A stretch of DNA of 13,643 bases from Actinomycetes bacterium. Lineage in GTDB: Bacteria > Actinomycetota > Actinomycetes > Actinomycetales > Cellulomonadaceae. The stretch is from assembly GCA_023426865.1 (NCBI GenBank), contig JAEZBT010000116.1:1-13643 (forward strand), written 5' to 3'. The number at the start of each line of letters is the position of its first letter. Positions within the stretch are counted from its first letter, which is position 1. The position numbers and the translations under genes were made by a program. The notes beneath the pieces are model-generated. The model made no database searches. It was not told the origin of the DNA and worked only from the letters and a program-made list of their open reading frames with translations. Of the stretch, positions 1-8,400 are shown piece after piece.

Positions 1-87
1 CCGGCCGACGGACCGGAGGCGGGTGCCCGGGGCACGGACGACGTCGCGGCGTGGGACGCACTGACGCGGGGGGAGGACCCCACATGA
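1..87 (+). CDS. C-terminal end of Trp biosynthesis-associated membrane protein (partial)
   Basis: An open frame enters from the left edge in frame 1 and stops at TGA 85-87, giving the last 28 residues. It ends in AAWDALTRGEDPT. A tail of the form WDALSRGEDPT is what I recall at the C-terminus of the actinobacterial Trp biosynthesis-associated membrane protein (TIGR02234 type), normally encoded between trpE and the HGxxPAAW gene that follows here. Codon use is G/C-ended like the downstream genes. The membrane segments would lie upstream of the window, and only the soluble tail is visible. The assignment rests on the short tail plus gene order, so it is moderate. Confidence 0.6.
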   Translation, partial: PADGPEAGARGTDDVAAWDALTRGEDPT

Positions 88-149
88 CGGTGCGCGTCCC
101 CGGGGTCGCCGTTCGCTAGTCTTCGGCCTACCCGACGAAAGGCATCCGC

Positions 150-467
150 ATGGCTGACACGTCGCCGCACGGCGTCGCTCCCGAGGACCGCGAGAAGGCC
201 TACCTGCCCCCGGCCGCACCGCCGCGCAACCACGGCCACACGGTGGCGGCCTGGGTGGCGATGACGTCGGTCATGGTCGGTGCGACGGTCATCGCCGTCG
301 GCTTCGTGGTGCCGGCGTCATGGCTCGTGTGGACGGGTGCCGGGGTCGTCGTCCTCGGCCTGCTCGTCGGTGGGGTGCTGCGCAAGGCCGGCCTCGGCCA
401 GCCCGAGCCGTCCCGGCCGCCCCGCAACGGTGCGGTGGCGTCAGACAACGATCGCTCGAAGGAGTAA
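150..467 (+). CDS. HGxxPAAW-like small membrane protein of the trp cluster
   Basis: A 105-residue protein with a polar N-terminus (about 1-30), two hydrophobic segments (roughly residues 33-55 and 58-77) and a basic, polar tail. Just before the first segment it has NHGHTVAAW, which matches the HGxxPAAW signature of small actinobacterial membrane proteins, except that Val replaces the usual Pro. The family's function is unknown. It is found beside tryptophan genes, as here, downstream of the Trp-associated membrane protein and upstream of trpC. The ATG at 150 is supported by GAAAGG at 137-142, 7 nt upstream. The next gene begins 3 bp after the stop, so the two are probably co-transcribed. Confidence 0.8.
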   Translation: MADTSPHGVAPEDREKAYLPPAAPPRNHGHTVAAWVAMTSVMVGATVIAVGFVVPASWLVWTGAGVVVLGLLVGGVLRKAGLGQPEPSRPPRNGAVASDNDRSKE

Positions 468-470
468 GGG

Positions 471-944
471 ATGAGCACGCCAAGCGGCCCGCAGGACCCG
501 TTCGGGTCGAGCGAGAACCCCTACGGTCAGCAGCCGCCCTCGTACGGCCAGCAGCCGCCCGCCTACGGGCAGCAGCCGCCGGCCTACGGGCAGGGCGGGT
601 ACCCCAGCTACCCGCAGCCCGGCGGCTACGGGGGTGGCTACGGTGCCGGTGGGTACGGCGGGGGCGGCTACAACGCCGGGCCGCCGCCGCAGAACTACCT
701 GGTGTGGGCGATCCTCACCACGGTGCTCTGCTGCCTCCCGCTGGGTGTCGCCTCGATCGTCTTCAGCACGCAGGTCAACAGCAAGTGGGCGCAGGGCGAC
801 GTCGCCGGGGCGAACGAGTCGGCCCGCAAGGCGAAGCTGTTCGCGATCTGGAGCGCGGTGATCGGCCTGATCGGCGCGGTCGTCTACATCATCGGGATCG
901 TCTCGTGGGGCTGGACCACCTCCACGTCGTTCAGCACATACTGA
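471..944 (+). CDS. CD225/dispanin-like membrane protein with Gly/Tyr/Gln/Pro-rich N-terminus
   Basis: A 157-residue protein. Residues 1-75 are low complexity (Pro, Gln, Tyr, Gly) and include three tandem YGQQPP(S/A) heptads, followed by a GGYGGGYG-type stretch. From about residue 78 there is a two-helix membrane domain: a first helix with LTTVLCCLPLGVASIVFS, a polar loop with VNSKWAQGD and a Ser/Ala/Lys segment, and a second helix near residues 125-150. The CC-P-LG pattern and the loop between two helices resemble the CD225/dispanin family (Pfam CD225), common in actinobacteria with disordered Pro/Gly/Tyr N-termini. A DUF4190-like label is also possible. AAGGAG at 459-464 supports the ATG at 471. 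The cellular role is unknown, and placement in the trp cluster does not show a role in tryptophan synthesis. Confidence 0.75.
   Translation: MSTPSGPQDPFGSSENPYGQQPPSYGQQPPAYGQQPPAYGQGGYPSYPQPGGYGGGYGAGGYGGGGYNAGPPPQNYLVWAILTTVLCCLPLGVASIVFSTQVNSKWAQGDVAGANESARKAKLFAIWSAVIGLIGAVVYIIGIVSWGWTTSTSFSTY
522..584 (+). repeat. Three tandem 21-bp repeats encoding YGQQPP(S/A)
   Basis: Three direct copies of a 21-bp unit at 522-542, 543-563 and 564-584 encode YGQQPPS, YGQQPPA and YGQQPPA. A fourth copy at 585 decays after YGQ into a Gly/Tyr-rich run. The units differ mostly at third codon positions. This is an in-frame protein repeat in a probably disordered region, and copy number could vary by slippage. 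Confidence 0.85.
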
Positions 945-949
945 GCCCG

Positions 950-1384
950 ATGGCGCCGTACCGGCCGCAGGAGCCGACGGTACCGTCCCGAGTACGTGCG
1001 CTCGCTGCCCCGGCCGCCGTCGCGGTCGGGGCAGCGGCCGTGCTGACGCTGCTGCACGTCGTCCCGCCCTACGAGCCGGGCAGCTACCCGACGTGCCCGA
1101 GCCTCGCGCTGACCGGGCACTACTGCCCGGGCTGCGGCTCCCTGCGCGCGCTGAGCTCCGTGTCGAGCCTGGACCTGGCCGGCGCGTGGGACATGAACCC
1201 GTTGGCCGTGGTGATGCTCCCGGTGCTCGCCGGGTACTGGCTCGGGTGGGTGCGCCGCGCGGCGACGGGGCGGCCCCGGACCTGGCTGGCGCCCCCCTGG
1301 GTCCTCTGGGCGCTGCTCGCCCTGATCCTCGTGTACTGGGTGGCGAGGAACGTCCCGGCGCTCGCGCCGTGGCTGGCGCCCTGA
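950..1384 (+). CDS. DUF2752 family membrane protein
   Basis: A 144-residue protein with about three hydrophobic segments (near residues 19-38, 79-97 and 112-132). Between the first two is a Cys-rich motif: C49-P, then YCPGCGSLRAL with C59 and C62. The arrangement CP...G.YCPGCG..RA is the hallmark of DUF2752 proteins. The paired cysteines suggest metal binding or redox activity, but no function is established. The ATG at 950 starts 5 bp after the preceding stop. No clear ribosome site is visible, so translation may depend on coupling with the upstream gene. DUF2752 genes sit just upstream of trpC in many Micrococcales, which agrees with the neighbours here. Confidence 0.8.
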   Translation: MAPYRPQEPTVPSRVRALAAPAAVAVGAAAVLTLLHVVPPYEPGSYPTCPSLALTGHYCPGCGSLRALSSVSSLDLAGAWDMNPLAVVMLPVLAGYWLGWVRRAATGRPRTWLAPPWVLWALLALILVYWVARNVPALAPWLAP

Positions 1385-1435
1385 GGCGATCGGTCCCACG
1401 TAGTGGGCGCGGCAGGGGCGTCCGCGACGCGCGCC

Positions 1436-1441
1436 TATCCT
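1436..1441 (+). promoter_or_regulatory. Possible -10 element upstream of trpC (TATCCT)
   Basis: The 103-bp gap between the DUF2752 gene and trpC contains TATCCT, close to the actinobacterial TANNNT -10 pattern, 46 bp before the trpC start. No convincing TTGACA-type -35 is present 16-18 bp upstream. A short CCCAC/GTGGG inverted repeat lies at 1395-1407. I saw no Trp-rich leader peptide in this gap, so attenuation is not supported. This is a weak call. Confidence 0.3.
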
Positions 1442-1487
1442 GGGGTCGGCATCGCTGGGCGGCGGTCGGACAGGGGAGGTGGCACCG

Positions 1488-2294
1488 ATGACGGTCCTCG
1501 AGGACATCGTGGCCGGGGTGCGCGAGGACCTGGCCGAGCGCGAGGCGGCCGTTCCGCTGGCCGCACTCAAGGAACGCGCCTCGCGGATGCCGGGCGCCCG
1601 GGAGTGCCTGCTGCACAACGACGAGGCCGTCGGTGTCATCGCCGAGGTCAAGCGCTCCAGCCCCAGCAAGGGTTCCCTGGCGCCGATCGAGGACCCCGCG
1701 GGTCTCGCGGAGGAGTACGAGGCCGGCGGCGCGTGCGCCATCTCCGTCCTCACCGAGCGGCGACGCTTCAACGGCAGCCTCGCGGACCTCGACGCGGTCC
1801 GCACGACGGTGGACCTGCCCGTCCTGCGCAAGGACTTCGTCGTCACGCCGTACCAGGTCTGGGAGGCACGCGCGCACGGCGCCGACCTGGTGCTGCTCAT
1901 CGTCGCTGCGCTCGAGCAGACGGTCCTGACCTCGCTGGTCGAGCGGGTGCACTCCCTCGGCATGACGGCGCTCGTCGAGACGCACGACGCCGAGGAGGTC
2001 GCGCGGGCGATCGACGCGGGCGCCCGGTGCATCGGCGTCAACAACCGCAACCTCAAGACGCTCGAGGTCGACCGGACGACCTTCGCGCGGCTGGCGCCCC
2101 TCATCCCGAACGGGATCTCCCGGATCGCCGAGTCCGGTGTCCGCGGGCCGCACGACGTCATGGACTTCGCGCGCTCGGGCGCGGACGCGGTGCTCGTGGG
2201 GGAGAGCCTCGTGACCGGCGGGAACCCACGCTCCGCCGTCGCCGACCTCGTGGCGGCCGGCGCGCACCCGTCGCTGCGGGCGGTGCGCCAGTGA
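1488..2294 (+). CDS. trpC: Indole-3-glycerol phosphate synthase
   Basis: This cytosolic enzyme of tryptophan synthesis converts CdRP (1-(2-carboxyphenylamino)-1-deoxyribulose 5-phosphate) to indole-3-glycerol phosphate, the substrate of TrpA. The protein has 268 residues, normal for a monofunctional TrpC TIM barrel. Visible motifs include VIAEVKRSSPSKG (E53 and K55, matching catalytic Glu and Lys of the family), LRKDFVV with K115 as the likely catalytic lysine, GVNNRNLKT, and AESGVRG near the phosphate site. The ATG at 1488 is chosen over an upstream in-frame GTG at 1479 because GGGGAGGT at 1473-1480 lies 7 nt before the ATG. Its TGA overlaps the trpB GTG in GTGA, which points to translational coupling. 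Confidence 0.96.
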   Translation: MTVLEDIVAGVREDLAEREAAVPLAALKERASRMPGARECLLHNDEAVGVIAEVKRSSPSKGSLAPIEDPAGLAEEYEAGGACAISVLTERRRFNGSLADLDAVRTTVDLPVLRKDFVVTPYQVWEARAHGADLVLLIVAALEQTVLTSLVERVHSLGMTALVETHDAEEVARAIDAGARCIGVNNRNLKTLEVDRTTFARLAPLIPNGISRIAESGVRGPHDVMDFARSGADAVLVGESLVTGGNPRSAVADLVAAGAHPSLRAVRQ

Positions 2295-3550
2295 CGTCGA
2301 CGTCCGACGGCCCGGCCGGCGGCTTCGAGGCCGCCGCGGGCAGCGGCCCGTACTTCGGGTCGTTCGGCGGCAGGTTCGTCCCCGAGGCGCTCATCGCCGC
2401 GCTCGACGAGCTCGAGGCGGCGTACGAGAAGGCGCGTCGCGACCCGGAGTTCACCGGTGAGCTCGCGCGGCTGCACCGGACGTACACGGGCCGGCCGAGT
2501 CTCATCACCGAGGTGCCCCGGTTCGCCAGGCACTGCGGCGACGCGCGTGTGATCCTCAAGCGCGAGGACCTGAACCACACGGGGTCCCACAAGATCAACA
2601 ACGTCCTCGGCCAGGCCCTGCTGACCAAGCGGATCGGCAAGACGCGCGTCATCGCCGAGACCGGTGCCGGCCAGCACGGGGTCGCCACGGCCACCGCGGC
2701 CGCCCTGTTCGACCTCGACTGCGTCATCTACATGGGCGAGGAGGACACACGGCGGCAGGCGCTCAACGTCGCCCGGATGCGCCTGCTCGGCGCGGAGGTC
2801 GTCCCGGTCCGGACCGGCTCGCGGACGCTCAAGGACGCGATCAACGAGGCCCTGCGCGACTGGGTGACCAACGTCGAGACGACCAACTACGTCTTCGGGA
2901 CCGGCGGCGGGCCGCACCCGTTCCCGGCGATGGTCCGCGACTTCCAGCGCATCATCGGCGAGGAGGCACGCGCGCAGGTCCTGGAGCTGACGGGCGCCCT
3001 GCCCGACGTCGTGGCCGCGTGCGTGGGCGGCGGGTCCAACGCGATCGGCATCTTCCACGCGTTCCTCGACGACCCGGTGCGGCTCGTCGGCCTAGAGGCG
3101 GGCGGTGAGGGCGTGGCGACCGGTCGGCACGCCGCGACGATCACGGGCGGGGCGCCGGGGGTGCTGCACGGTGCGCGCTCCTTCCTGCTCCAGGACGAGG
3201 ACGGCCAGACGATCGAGAGCCATTCCATCTCGGCGGGCCTGGACTACCCGGGTGTCGGTCCCGAGCACGCGTGGCTGTCGTCCGTGGGCCGGGCTGAGTA
3301 CCGCCCGATCACCGACGCCGCTGCGATGGAGGCCTTCCTCCTGCTCAGCCGGACGGAGGGGATCATCCCCGCGATCGAGTCGGCGCACGCGCTGGCCGGC
3401 GCGATGCAGCTCGGCCGGGAGGCTGCCGAGCAGGGGCGCCGCGACACCATCCTGGTGAACCTGTCCGGTCGTGGCGACAAGGACGTCGAGACGGCCGGCC
3501 GGTGGTTCGGGCTGCTCGACGAGCAGGCTCTCCGGGAGGAGCGCGCGTGA
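2291..3550 (+). CDS. trpB: Tryptophan synthase beta chain
   Basis: This PLP enzyme condenses indole with L-serine to make tryptophan and forms an alpha2-beta2 complex with TrpA. The protein has 419 residues. HTGSHKINN carries the Schiff-base lysine K101, AETGAGQHG carries E123 (the family's catalytic Glu), and GGGSNAIG at 246-253 binds the PLP phosphate. The N-terminal YFGSFGGRFVPE is characteristic of TrpB type 1, the form that works with TrpA. The start is GTG 2291, overlapping the trpC stop by 4 bp. No strong ribosome site precedes it, so translation probably relies on ribosomes finishing trpC. Its own stop overlaps the trpA GTG in the same way. Confidence 0.97.
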   Translation: MTSTSDGPAGGFEAAAGSGPYFGSFGGRFVPEALIAALDELEAAYEKARRDPEFTGELARLHRTYTGRPSLITEVPRFARHCGDARVILKREDLNHTGSHKINNVLGQALLTKRIGKTRVIAETGAGQHGVATATAAALFDLDCVIYMGEEDTRRQALNVARMRLLGAEVVPVRTGSRTLKDAINEALRDWVTNVETTNYVFGTGGGPHPFPAMVRDFQRIIGEEARAQVLELTGALPDVVAACVGGGSNAIGIFHAFLDDPVRLVGLEAGGEGVATGRHAATITGGAPGVLHGARSFLLQDEDGQTIESHSISAGLDYPGVGPEHAWLSSVGRAEYRPITDAAAMEAFLLLSRTEGIIPAIESAHALAGAMQLGREAAEQGRRDTILVNLSGRGDKDVETAGRWFGLLDEQALREERA

Positions 3551-4365
3551 CGACGTCGACCATCAGCCCGACGGCGGAGCGGCTCGCGGCCGTGCGGGCC
3601 GAGGGCCGCGCCGCCCTCGTGGGCTACCTGCCCGTCGGCTTCCCGGACGGCGCCACGTCGGTGGCGACGGTGCGGGCGATGATCGACGCGGGCGTCGACG
3701 TCGTCGAGCTGGGCGTGCCCTACTCCGACCCGGTCATGGACGGCACCGTGATCCAGGCGGCCGTCGAGCGTGCCCTCGCCGGCGGCGTCCGCGTGGCCGA
3801 CACGCTGCGCACGGTCGAGGCCGTCGCGGACGCGGGCGTGCCGATCCTCGTGATGACCTACTGGAACCCCGTGGTGCGTTACGGCGTCGACGCCTTCGCG
3901 CGCGACCTGGCCGCGGCGGGCGGCGCCGGCCTCATCACACCCGACCTGATCCCGGACGAGGCGGGCGACTGGCTCGCCGCCTCGGACGCGCACGGCCTGG
4001 ACCGCGTCTTCCTCGTGGCCCCGAGCTCGACCGTCGAGCGCCTGGCGCTGACGGCCCGGGCCAGCCGGGGCTTCGTCTACGCCGCGTCCACGATGGGCGT
4101 GACGGGCACCCGCGCCAGCGTGGGATCGCAGGCGCGCCGCCTCGTGGCCGGCACCCGCCTGGCGGGCGCCGAGCGGGTGTGCGTCGGCCTGGGCGTGAGC
4201 ACCCCGGCGCAGGCGGCCGAGGTCGCGGAGTACGCCGACGGCGTCATCGTCGGGAGCGCCTTCGTCCGTCCGCTGCTGGAGGCGGCCTCGCCGCGCGAGG
4301 GGATCGACGCGCTCGAGCGCGTCGTCGCCGGTCTCGCGGCCGGGGTGCGGGGGCGGGCGGGGTGA
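3547..4365 (+). CDS. trpA: Tryptophan synthase alpha chain
   Basis: It cleaves indole-3-glycerol phosphate to indole and glyceraldehyde 3-phosphate, and passes indole through the complex tunnel to TrpB. The protein has 272 residues, a normal TIM-barrel length. VVELGVPYSDPVMDG holds both catalytic acids, E54 and D65 (Glu49 and Asp60 in the Salmonella enzyme). LITPDLIPDEA and GLGVSTPAQA are family segments, the latter near the phosphate site. The GTG at 3547 overlaps the trpB stop by 4 bp and has a strong ribosome site, GGGAGGA at 3534-3540, 6 nt upstream. The 3' end can overlap a GTG start for lgt, again in a GTGA. Confidence 0.97.
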   Translation: MTTSTISPTAERLAAVRAEGRAALVGYLPVGFPDGATSVATVRAMIDAGVDVVELGVPYSDPVMDGTVIQAAVERALAGGVRVADTLRTVEAVADAGVPILVMTYWNPVVRYGVDAFARDLAAAGGAGLITPDLIPDEAGDWLAASDAHGLDRVFLVAPSSTVERLALTARASRGFVYAASTMGVTGTRASVGSQARRLVAGTRLAGAERVCVGLGVSTPAQAAEVAEYADGVIVGSAFVRPLLEAASPREGIDALERVVAGLAAGVRGRAG

Positions 4366-5276
4366 CGGCTAGCCTCGTCGGCGTGCTGCCGTCGATCGCC
4401 GCCTCCATCCCGAGCCCGTCGCAGAGCGTCTGGTACGTCGGGCCCCTGCCGCTGCGCGCGTACGCGCTGGCGATCATGGCGGGCATCGTCGTGGCCGTGT
4501 GGATCGCCACCCGGCGCTGGGTCGCACGCGGCGGCGACGCCGACACGGTCCTCGACATCTCGTTCTGGGCGGTGCCCTTCGGCATCGTGGGCGGGCGGAT
4601 CTACCACGTCGTGAGCAGCCCCGACCAGTACTGGGGACCGGGTGGCGACCCGGTGAGCGCGCTGTACGTCTGGGAGGGCGGGCTCGGCATCTGGGGCGCC
4701 ATCGCGTTCGGCGCGGTCGGCGCGTGGATCGGCGCCCGGCGCGCGGGCGTGCGGCTGACCGTCTTCGCCGACGCCGCCGCGCCGGGAATCCTCGTCGCGC
4801 AGGCGATCGGCCGGCTGGGCAACTGGTTCAACCAGGAGCTGTTCGGCGGGCCGACGACGCTGCCGTGGGGTCTGGAGATCGCGCCGGAGTTCCAGCCGGT
4901 CGGCGATGCCGTCGGCACGCTCTACCACCCGACGTTCCTGTACGAGCTCCTGTGGAACCTCGCCGGGGCCGCCCTCATCGTCTGGCTCGACCGGCGCTGG
5001 CGCCTCGGGCACGGGCGCGTCTTCTGGGCCTACGTGGTCGTGTACACGGCCGGCCGGCTCTGGATCGAGCTCCTGCGCATCGACCCGTCGGAGACGGTCC
5101 TGGGGCTGCGGCTCAACGTCTGGACCTCCATCGGGGTCGGCCTGGGCGCACTGGTAGCCTTCGTGCTGGTAGGACGACGACACCCCGGCCGAGAACCCGG
5201 CCCTCAGCTCCACCCGACCGACGACACGCAGGTTCACGACCAGGACCTCGAGGACGCGGACGACACCCCGGCGTGA
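4362..5276 (+). CDS. lgt: Prolipoprotein diacylglyceryl transferase
   Basis: This integral membrane enzyme transfers diacylglycerol from phosphatidylglycerol to the lipobox cysteine of prolipoproteins. The protein has up to 304 residues with about seven hydrophobic segments. Key features are GGRIYHVV (Y81, H82), the Lgt signature GRLGNWFNQELFGG starting at G150, HPTFLYE, and GRLWIELLRIDP near the end. A short acidic, Asp-rich tail follows (about the last 35 residues), as in many actinobacterial Lgt proteins. The start is uncertain. GTG 4362 overlaps the trpA stop by 4 bp, whereas GTG 4383 gives 297 residues and lies 7 nt after TAGCCT (4370-4375), a possible -10 for a leaderless transcript. 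lgt after trpA is a common actinobacterial order. Confidence 0.93.
   Translation: MTASLVGVLPSIAASIPSPSQSVWYVGPLPLRAYALAIMAGIVVAVWIATRRWVARGGDADTVLDISFWAVPFGIVGGRIYHVVSSPDQYWGPGGDPVSALYVWEGGLGIWGAIAFGAVGAWIGARRAGVRLTVFADAAAPGILVAQAIGRLGNWFNQELFGGPTTLPWGLEIAPEFQPVGDAVGTLYHPTFLYELLWNLAGAALIVWLDRRWRLGHGRVFWAYVVVYTAGRLWIELLRIDPSETVLGLRLNVWTSIGVGLGALVAFVLVGRRHPGREPGPQLHPTDDTQVHDQDLEDADDTPA
4370..4375 (+). promoter_or_regulatory. Possible -10 element for leaderless lgt transcript (TAGCCT)
   Basis: TAGCCT fits the TANNNT pattern and lies 7 nt before the alternative lgt GTG at 4383. That is the spacing expected when transcription starts at or next to the start codon, as is frequent in actinobacteria. 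No clear -35 box is visible. The alternative is that lgt is simply translated from GTG 4362 on the trp transcript. Weak, from sequence only. Confidence 0.25.
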
Positions 5277-5300
5277 CTCTCCGGCGCCGAGGGTGGGAGG

Positions 5301-5315
5301 GGGCCCCTCGGGCCC
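5301..5315 (+). repeat. GC-only inverted repeat between lgt and gltB
   Basis: GGGCCC at 5301-5306 and GGGCCC at 5310-5315 can pair over a 3-nt loop, just 25 bp after the lgt stop. It could be the stem of a terminator for the trp-lgt transcript, but no U-run follows, so an intrinsic terminator is not established. TATCGT at 5318-5323 right after it could be a -10 for gltB, without an obvious -35. Confidence 0.35.
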
Positions 5316-5371
5316 GGTATCGTCGCCCCCCACGGGCCGACGGCGTCCCCACACTCCCCACCAAGCGCCCA

Positions 5372-5391
5372 CCCGGGTCTACCGACCCGGG
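5372..5391 (+). repeat. 7-bp inverted repeat just upstream of the gltB ribosome site
   Basis: CCCGGGT (5372-5378) and ACCCGGG (5385-5391) pair perfectly around a 6-nt loop and end 3 nt before the GTGAGG ribosome site at 5395-5400. It could be a protein-binding operator or a leader hairpin affecting gltB translation. No known operator consensus is recognised. Confidence 0.4.
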
Positions 5392-5409
5392 GCAGTGAGG
5401 ACGGTGTCC

Positions 5410-8400
5410 ATGACCTCGCCGCAGCATCCCCCCGTCACGGGTCTCTACGACCCCACGGCGGAGCACGACGCCTGCGGCGTTGCCTTCGTGGCGACCCTGC
5501 GCGGCACCCCCGGCCGCGACATCGTGGACGCGGCGCTGACGGCGCTGGCGAACCTCGACCACCGTGGCGCGGTCGGCGCGGAGACGGACACCGGCGACGG
5601 GGCCGGCATCCTCACCCAGATCCCCGACGCGTTCCTGCGCGACGTGATCGACGCCGACCTCCCGGCGCCCGGCAAGTACGCGGTCGGCCTGGTCTTCCTC
5701 CCGACCGAGCCCGACGCGCTGCACGACGCGGTCGTCGGTGTGGAGAAGATCGTGCGGGACGAGGGCCTGGACGTCCTGGCGTGGCGCGACGTGCCCGTGG
5801 CCGCCGACATCGTCGGCCGGACCGCGCGCTCGACCATGCCGGTGTTCCGCCAGCTCGTCGTCGCGGACCCCTCGCACACGCTCGCGGGCATCGACCTCGA
5901 TCGCCGCACGTTCCGCGTCCGCAAGCGGATCGAGCACGAGGTCGGCGTGTACCTCGCGTCGCTCTCCGCGCGCACGCTCACCTACAAGGGCATGCTGACG
6001 ACGTCGCAGCTCGAGCCGTTCTTCCCGGACCTGTCCGACGCGCGCTACGCGACCGAGCTCGCGCTGGTGCACTCGCGGTTCTCGACGAACACGTTCCCGT
6101 CGTGGCCTCTCGCGCAGCCGTTCCGGCTCGTGGCGCACAACGGCGAGATCAACACCGTCCGCGGCAACCGGAACTGGATGGCGGCCCGCCAGAGCACGTT
6201 GTCCAGCGAGCTGCTCGGCGAGCTCACCCCGCTCATGCCGGTCTGCACGCCCGCGGTGAGCGACTCCGGGAGCTTCGACGAGGTCCTCGAGCTGCTGCAC
6301 CTCGCGGGCCGCAGCCTGCCGCACGCGGTGCTGATGATGATCCCGGAAGCGTGGGAGAACAACGCCTCCCTCGACCCGGACGTGCGGGCGTTCTACCAGT
6401 ACCACTCGACGCTCATCGAGCCGTGGGACGGGCCCGCCGCCCTGGCCTTCACCGACGGCACGCTCATCGGCGCGGTGCTCGACCGCAACGGCCTGCGCCC
6501 GGGCCGGTACTGGGTGACCGACGACGGCCTCGTCGTGCTCGCGAGCGAGACCGGCGTCCTGCCGATCGCGCCCGACCGCGTGGTCCGCAAGGGCCGTCTG
6601 GAGCCGGGCCGCATGTTCCTGGTGGACACGGGCAGCGGCCGGATCATCGAGGACCACGAGATCAAGGCGCAGCTCGCCGCGCAGCGGCCGTACGCCCAGT
6701 GGGTCGCCGAGCACACGGTCTCCCTGGACCAGCTCCCGGAGCGCGAGCACGTCCAGCACACGCCGGCGTCCGTGCGTCGGCGCCAGCGGGCGTTCGGCTA
6801 CACGGAGGAGGAGCTGACGATGCTCCTCACCCCGATGGCGAGGACCGGCGCCGAACCGCTGGGCGCCATGGGCACCGACACGCCCGTCGCGGTGCTCTCC
6901 GCCCGCCCGCGTCTGCTCTTCGACTACTTCACGCAGATGTTCGCGCAGGTCACGAACCCGCCGCTGGACGCCATCCGCGAGGAGCTCGTCACCTCCATCG
7001 CGGGCGCCATCGGCCCCGAGCCGAACCTGCTCGCGGACGACCCGACACACGCGCGCAAGCTCGTCGTGCCGTTCCCGGTCCTGGACAACGACCAGCTCGC
7101 CAAGATCATGCGGATCCACCGCGACCCCGACCTCGCGGGAGTGTTCCGCTGCGAGACGGTCCGCGGTCTGTACCGCGTCGAGGGCGGCGAGGAGGCACTG
7201 GCCCGGCGGATGAAGGAGATCTTCGTCCACGTCGACCGCCTCATCGACGCCGGCGTGAACTTCATCGTCCTGTCCGACCGGGACTCCGACGGCGACCTCG
7301 CGCCGATCCCGTCCCTGCTCCTGCTGTCGGGCGTGCACCAGCACCTGGTGCGCCGCAACACGCGCACGCGCGTCAGCCTGGTCGTCGAGGCGGGCGACGT
7401 CCGCGAGGTGCACCACGTCGCGCTGCTCATCGGGTACGGCGCGGCGGCGGTGAACCCGTACCTCGCGATGGAGACGGTCGAGGGTCTCGCCCGCGACGGC
7501 TCGCTCGGCGACGTCTCGCCCGAGAAGGCGGTCGTGAACCTCATCAAGGCCCTGGGCAAGGGCGTGCTCAAGGTCATGAGCAAGATGGGCATCTCCACGG
7601 TGGCCTCCTACCGCGGCGCCCAGACGTTCGAGGCGGTCGGCCTCGCGCAGAGCGTCGTCGACGAGTACTTCACCGGGACGACGAGCCGACTCGGTGGCGT
7701 CGGACTCGACGTCGTCGCGGCGGAGTCGGCCTCCCGGCACGCCGACGCCTACCCGGCGAGCGGCAACCCGCAGGCGCACCGGCGCCTCAACGTCGGCGGC
7801 GAGTACAAGTGGCGTCGAGACGGCGAGGAGCACCTCTTCGACCCGGAGACGGTGTTCCGCCTCCAGCACTCGACCCGGACACGCCAGCTCGACGTCTTCC
7901 GCCAGTACACGCGGCGGATCGACGACCAGGCATCGCGCCTGATGACGCTGCGCGGCCTGCTGACCTTCGCCGAGGGCGTGCGCCAGCCGGTGCCGCTCGA
8001 CGAGGTCGAGTCGGTCTCGGAGATCGTCAAGCGGTTCAGCACCGGCGCGATGTCGTACGGCTCCATCTCCGCCGAGGCGCACCAGACCCTCGCCATCGCG
8101 ATGAACCGGCTCGGTGCCCGATCGAACACGGGCGAGGGCGGCGAGGACCCGGAGCGCCTGCGCGACCCCGAGCGGCGCAGCGCGATCAAGCAGGTCGCGT
8201 CCGGCCGCTTCGGCGTGACGAGCGAGTACCTGGTCAACGCCACGGACCTGCAGATCAAGATGGCGCAGGGCGCCAAGCCGGGGGAGGGCGGCCAGCTCCC
8301 GGGCACGAAGGTCTACCCGTGGATCGCGCGGACGCGGCACTCGACGCCGGGCGTCGGGCTGATCTCGCCGCCGCCGCACCACGACATCTATTCGATCGAG

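Noticed and set aside
522..584. CRISPR-like or regulatory repeat array
   Set aside because: The 21-bp units are contiguous, in frame and encode YGQQPP heptads in a low-complexity protein region. There are no spacers.
1385..1487. Tryptophan attenuator or leader peptide before trpC
   Set aside because: No short frame with tandem Trp codons and no terminator/antiterminator pair is visible. There is only a weak CCCAC/GTGGG repeat.
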